A stretch of 64,000 bases of DNA from positions 1-64,000 of the forward strand of contig JAGCET010000042.1 of the NCBI GenBank assembly GCA_017650505.1. The letters are read 5' to 3'. Source of the DNA: Alphaproteobacteria bacterium. GTDB taxonomy: Bacteria > Pseudomonadota > Alphaproteobacteria > Rs-D84. Numbering within the stretch: position 1 is the stretch's first letter; every line of letters starts with the position of its first letter. Below are positions 63,853-64,000 of this stretch, piece after piece. The notes below the pieces were generated by a model. It worked only from the letters and a program-made list of their open reading frames with translations, made no database searches and was not told where the DNA came from. The translations under genes were made by a program, and so were the position numbers.

Positions 63853-63867
63853 CTTGATCCTGTTTTT
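63831..63867 (-). terminator. Terminator of the partial gene at the right edge
   Basis: AAAACAG (63834-63840) pairs with CTGTTTT (63860-63866), extended inward by ACCAAG/CTTGAT pairing, with a U-run on the minus strand. It lies about 30 bases beyond the stop of the gene running in from the right. Confidence 0.7.
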
Positions 63868-63893
63868 GGCTAAATGTATGCTAATAGACTAAA

Positions 63894-64000
63894 TCAACGT
63901 CCGTAATTTTCTACGGGGCCATATTTTTGCATTAATTCTTGTGGAATCGAATCACGATCAAACGTCGCTAAAACTAGTTCCATATCTTTGGGATGACGCT
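63894..64000 (-). CDS. C-terminus of a partial protein entering from the right edge
   Basis: On the minus strand an open frame runs from the window edge to a TGA at 63896-63894, encoding about 34 residues ending ...HPKDMELVLATFDRDS then IPQELMQKYGPVENYGR. The start lies outside the window. A terminator follows directly. The identity is unknown; the frame is supported by its terminator and by ordinary codon usage. Confidence 0.5.
   Translation of the reverse strand, partial: RHPKDMELVLATFDRDSIPQELMQKYGPVENYGR

Overview
The window looks like a contig from an uncultured, probably host- or gut-associated alphaproteobacterium. The evidence is indirect: a Gram-negative envelope gene set (lspA, yidC, mltB, an outer-membrane barrel protein, ornithine-lipid genes), an IhfA-type DNA-binding protein, a VirB8-VirB9-VirB10 type IV secretion block, alphaproteobacterial-style small repressors and a SAM-II-like riboswitch. 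Many large cysteine-rich secreted proteins carry InlB-like GY-F-GY/W motifs, which I associate with gut alphaproteobacteria; that placement is an inference.

Layout. 1-3020 is a low-GC accessory patch. It holds a partial AT-rich ORF off the left edge, a small hypothetical gene, GTTTACAC-type repeats, the 5' half of a tRNA-Asn, a SAM-II-like riboswitch before a frameshifted metK-like gene, and two tandem repressor-like HTH genes. 3100-6900 holds two prolyl-tRNA synthetases of different evolutionary types on either side of a MYG1-family gene; the second is the last gene of an ornithine-lipid operon (olsB-olsA-proS). 8800-16400 has hemW coupled to an M13 peptidase gene, a barrel protein with mltB, fabH-ihfA, and tRNA-Arg followed by a small Cys/His membrane protein.

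16424-25953 is one minus-strand operon of four large secreted proteins, three of them clear paralogues. 26000-34400 has a PLD-family protein, several hypothetical or secreted proteins, rpmF-plsX and a HAD-like phosphatase. 34473-46166 is the classic secE-nusG-rplK-rplA-rplJ-rplL-rpoB-rpoC cluster after tRNA-Trp. 46433-48559 is lspA-yidC. 49598-54260 is virB8-virB9-virB10; VirB9 has a SPOR-like C-terminus. 54871-56398 holds two secreted-protein genes. 56442-62615 holds a Kef-type antiporter, recR-rsmA, a D,D-carboxypeptidase with a SPOR-like domain and an ABC exporter. The right end is a tRNA-Glu with duplicated sequence next to it.

The most unusual signal is a pair of long, related intergenic elements (about 29108-29560 on the minus strand and 54415-54870 on the plus strand). 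Each lies directly before a gene for a signal-peptide protein. Their flanks are similar in sequence. Their GC-rich cores have unrelated sequence but can be drawn with the same architecture: an outer stem enclosing several hairpins. They may be a structured leader-RNA family or a mobile repeat. All calls come from reading the sequence; no database search was run.
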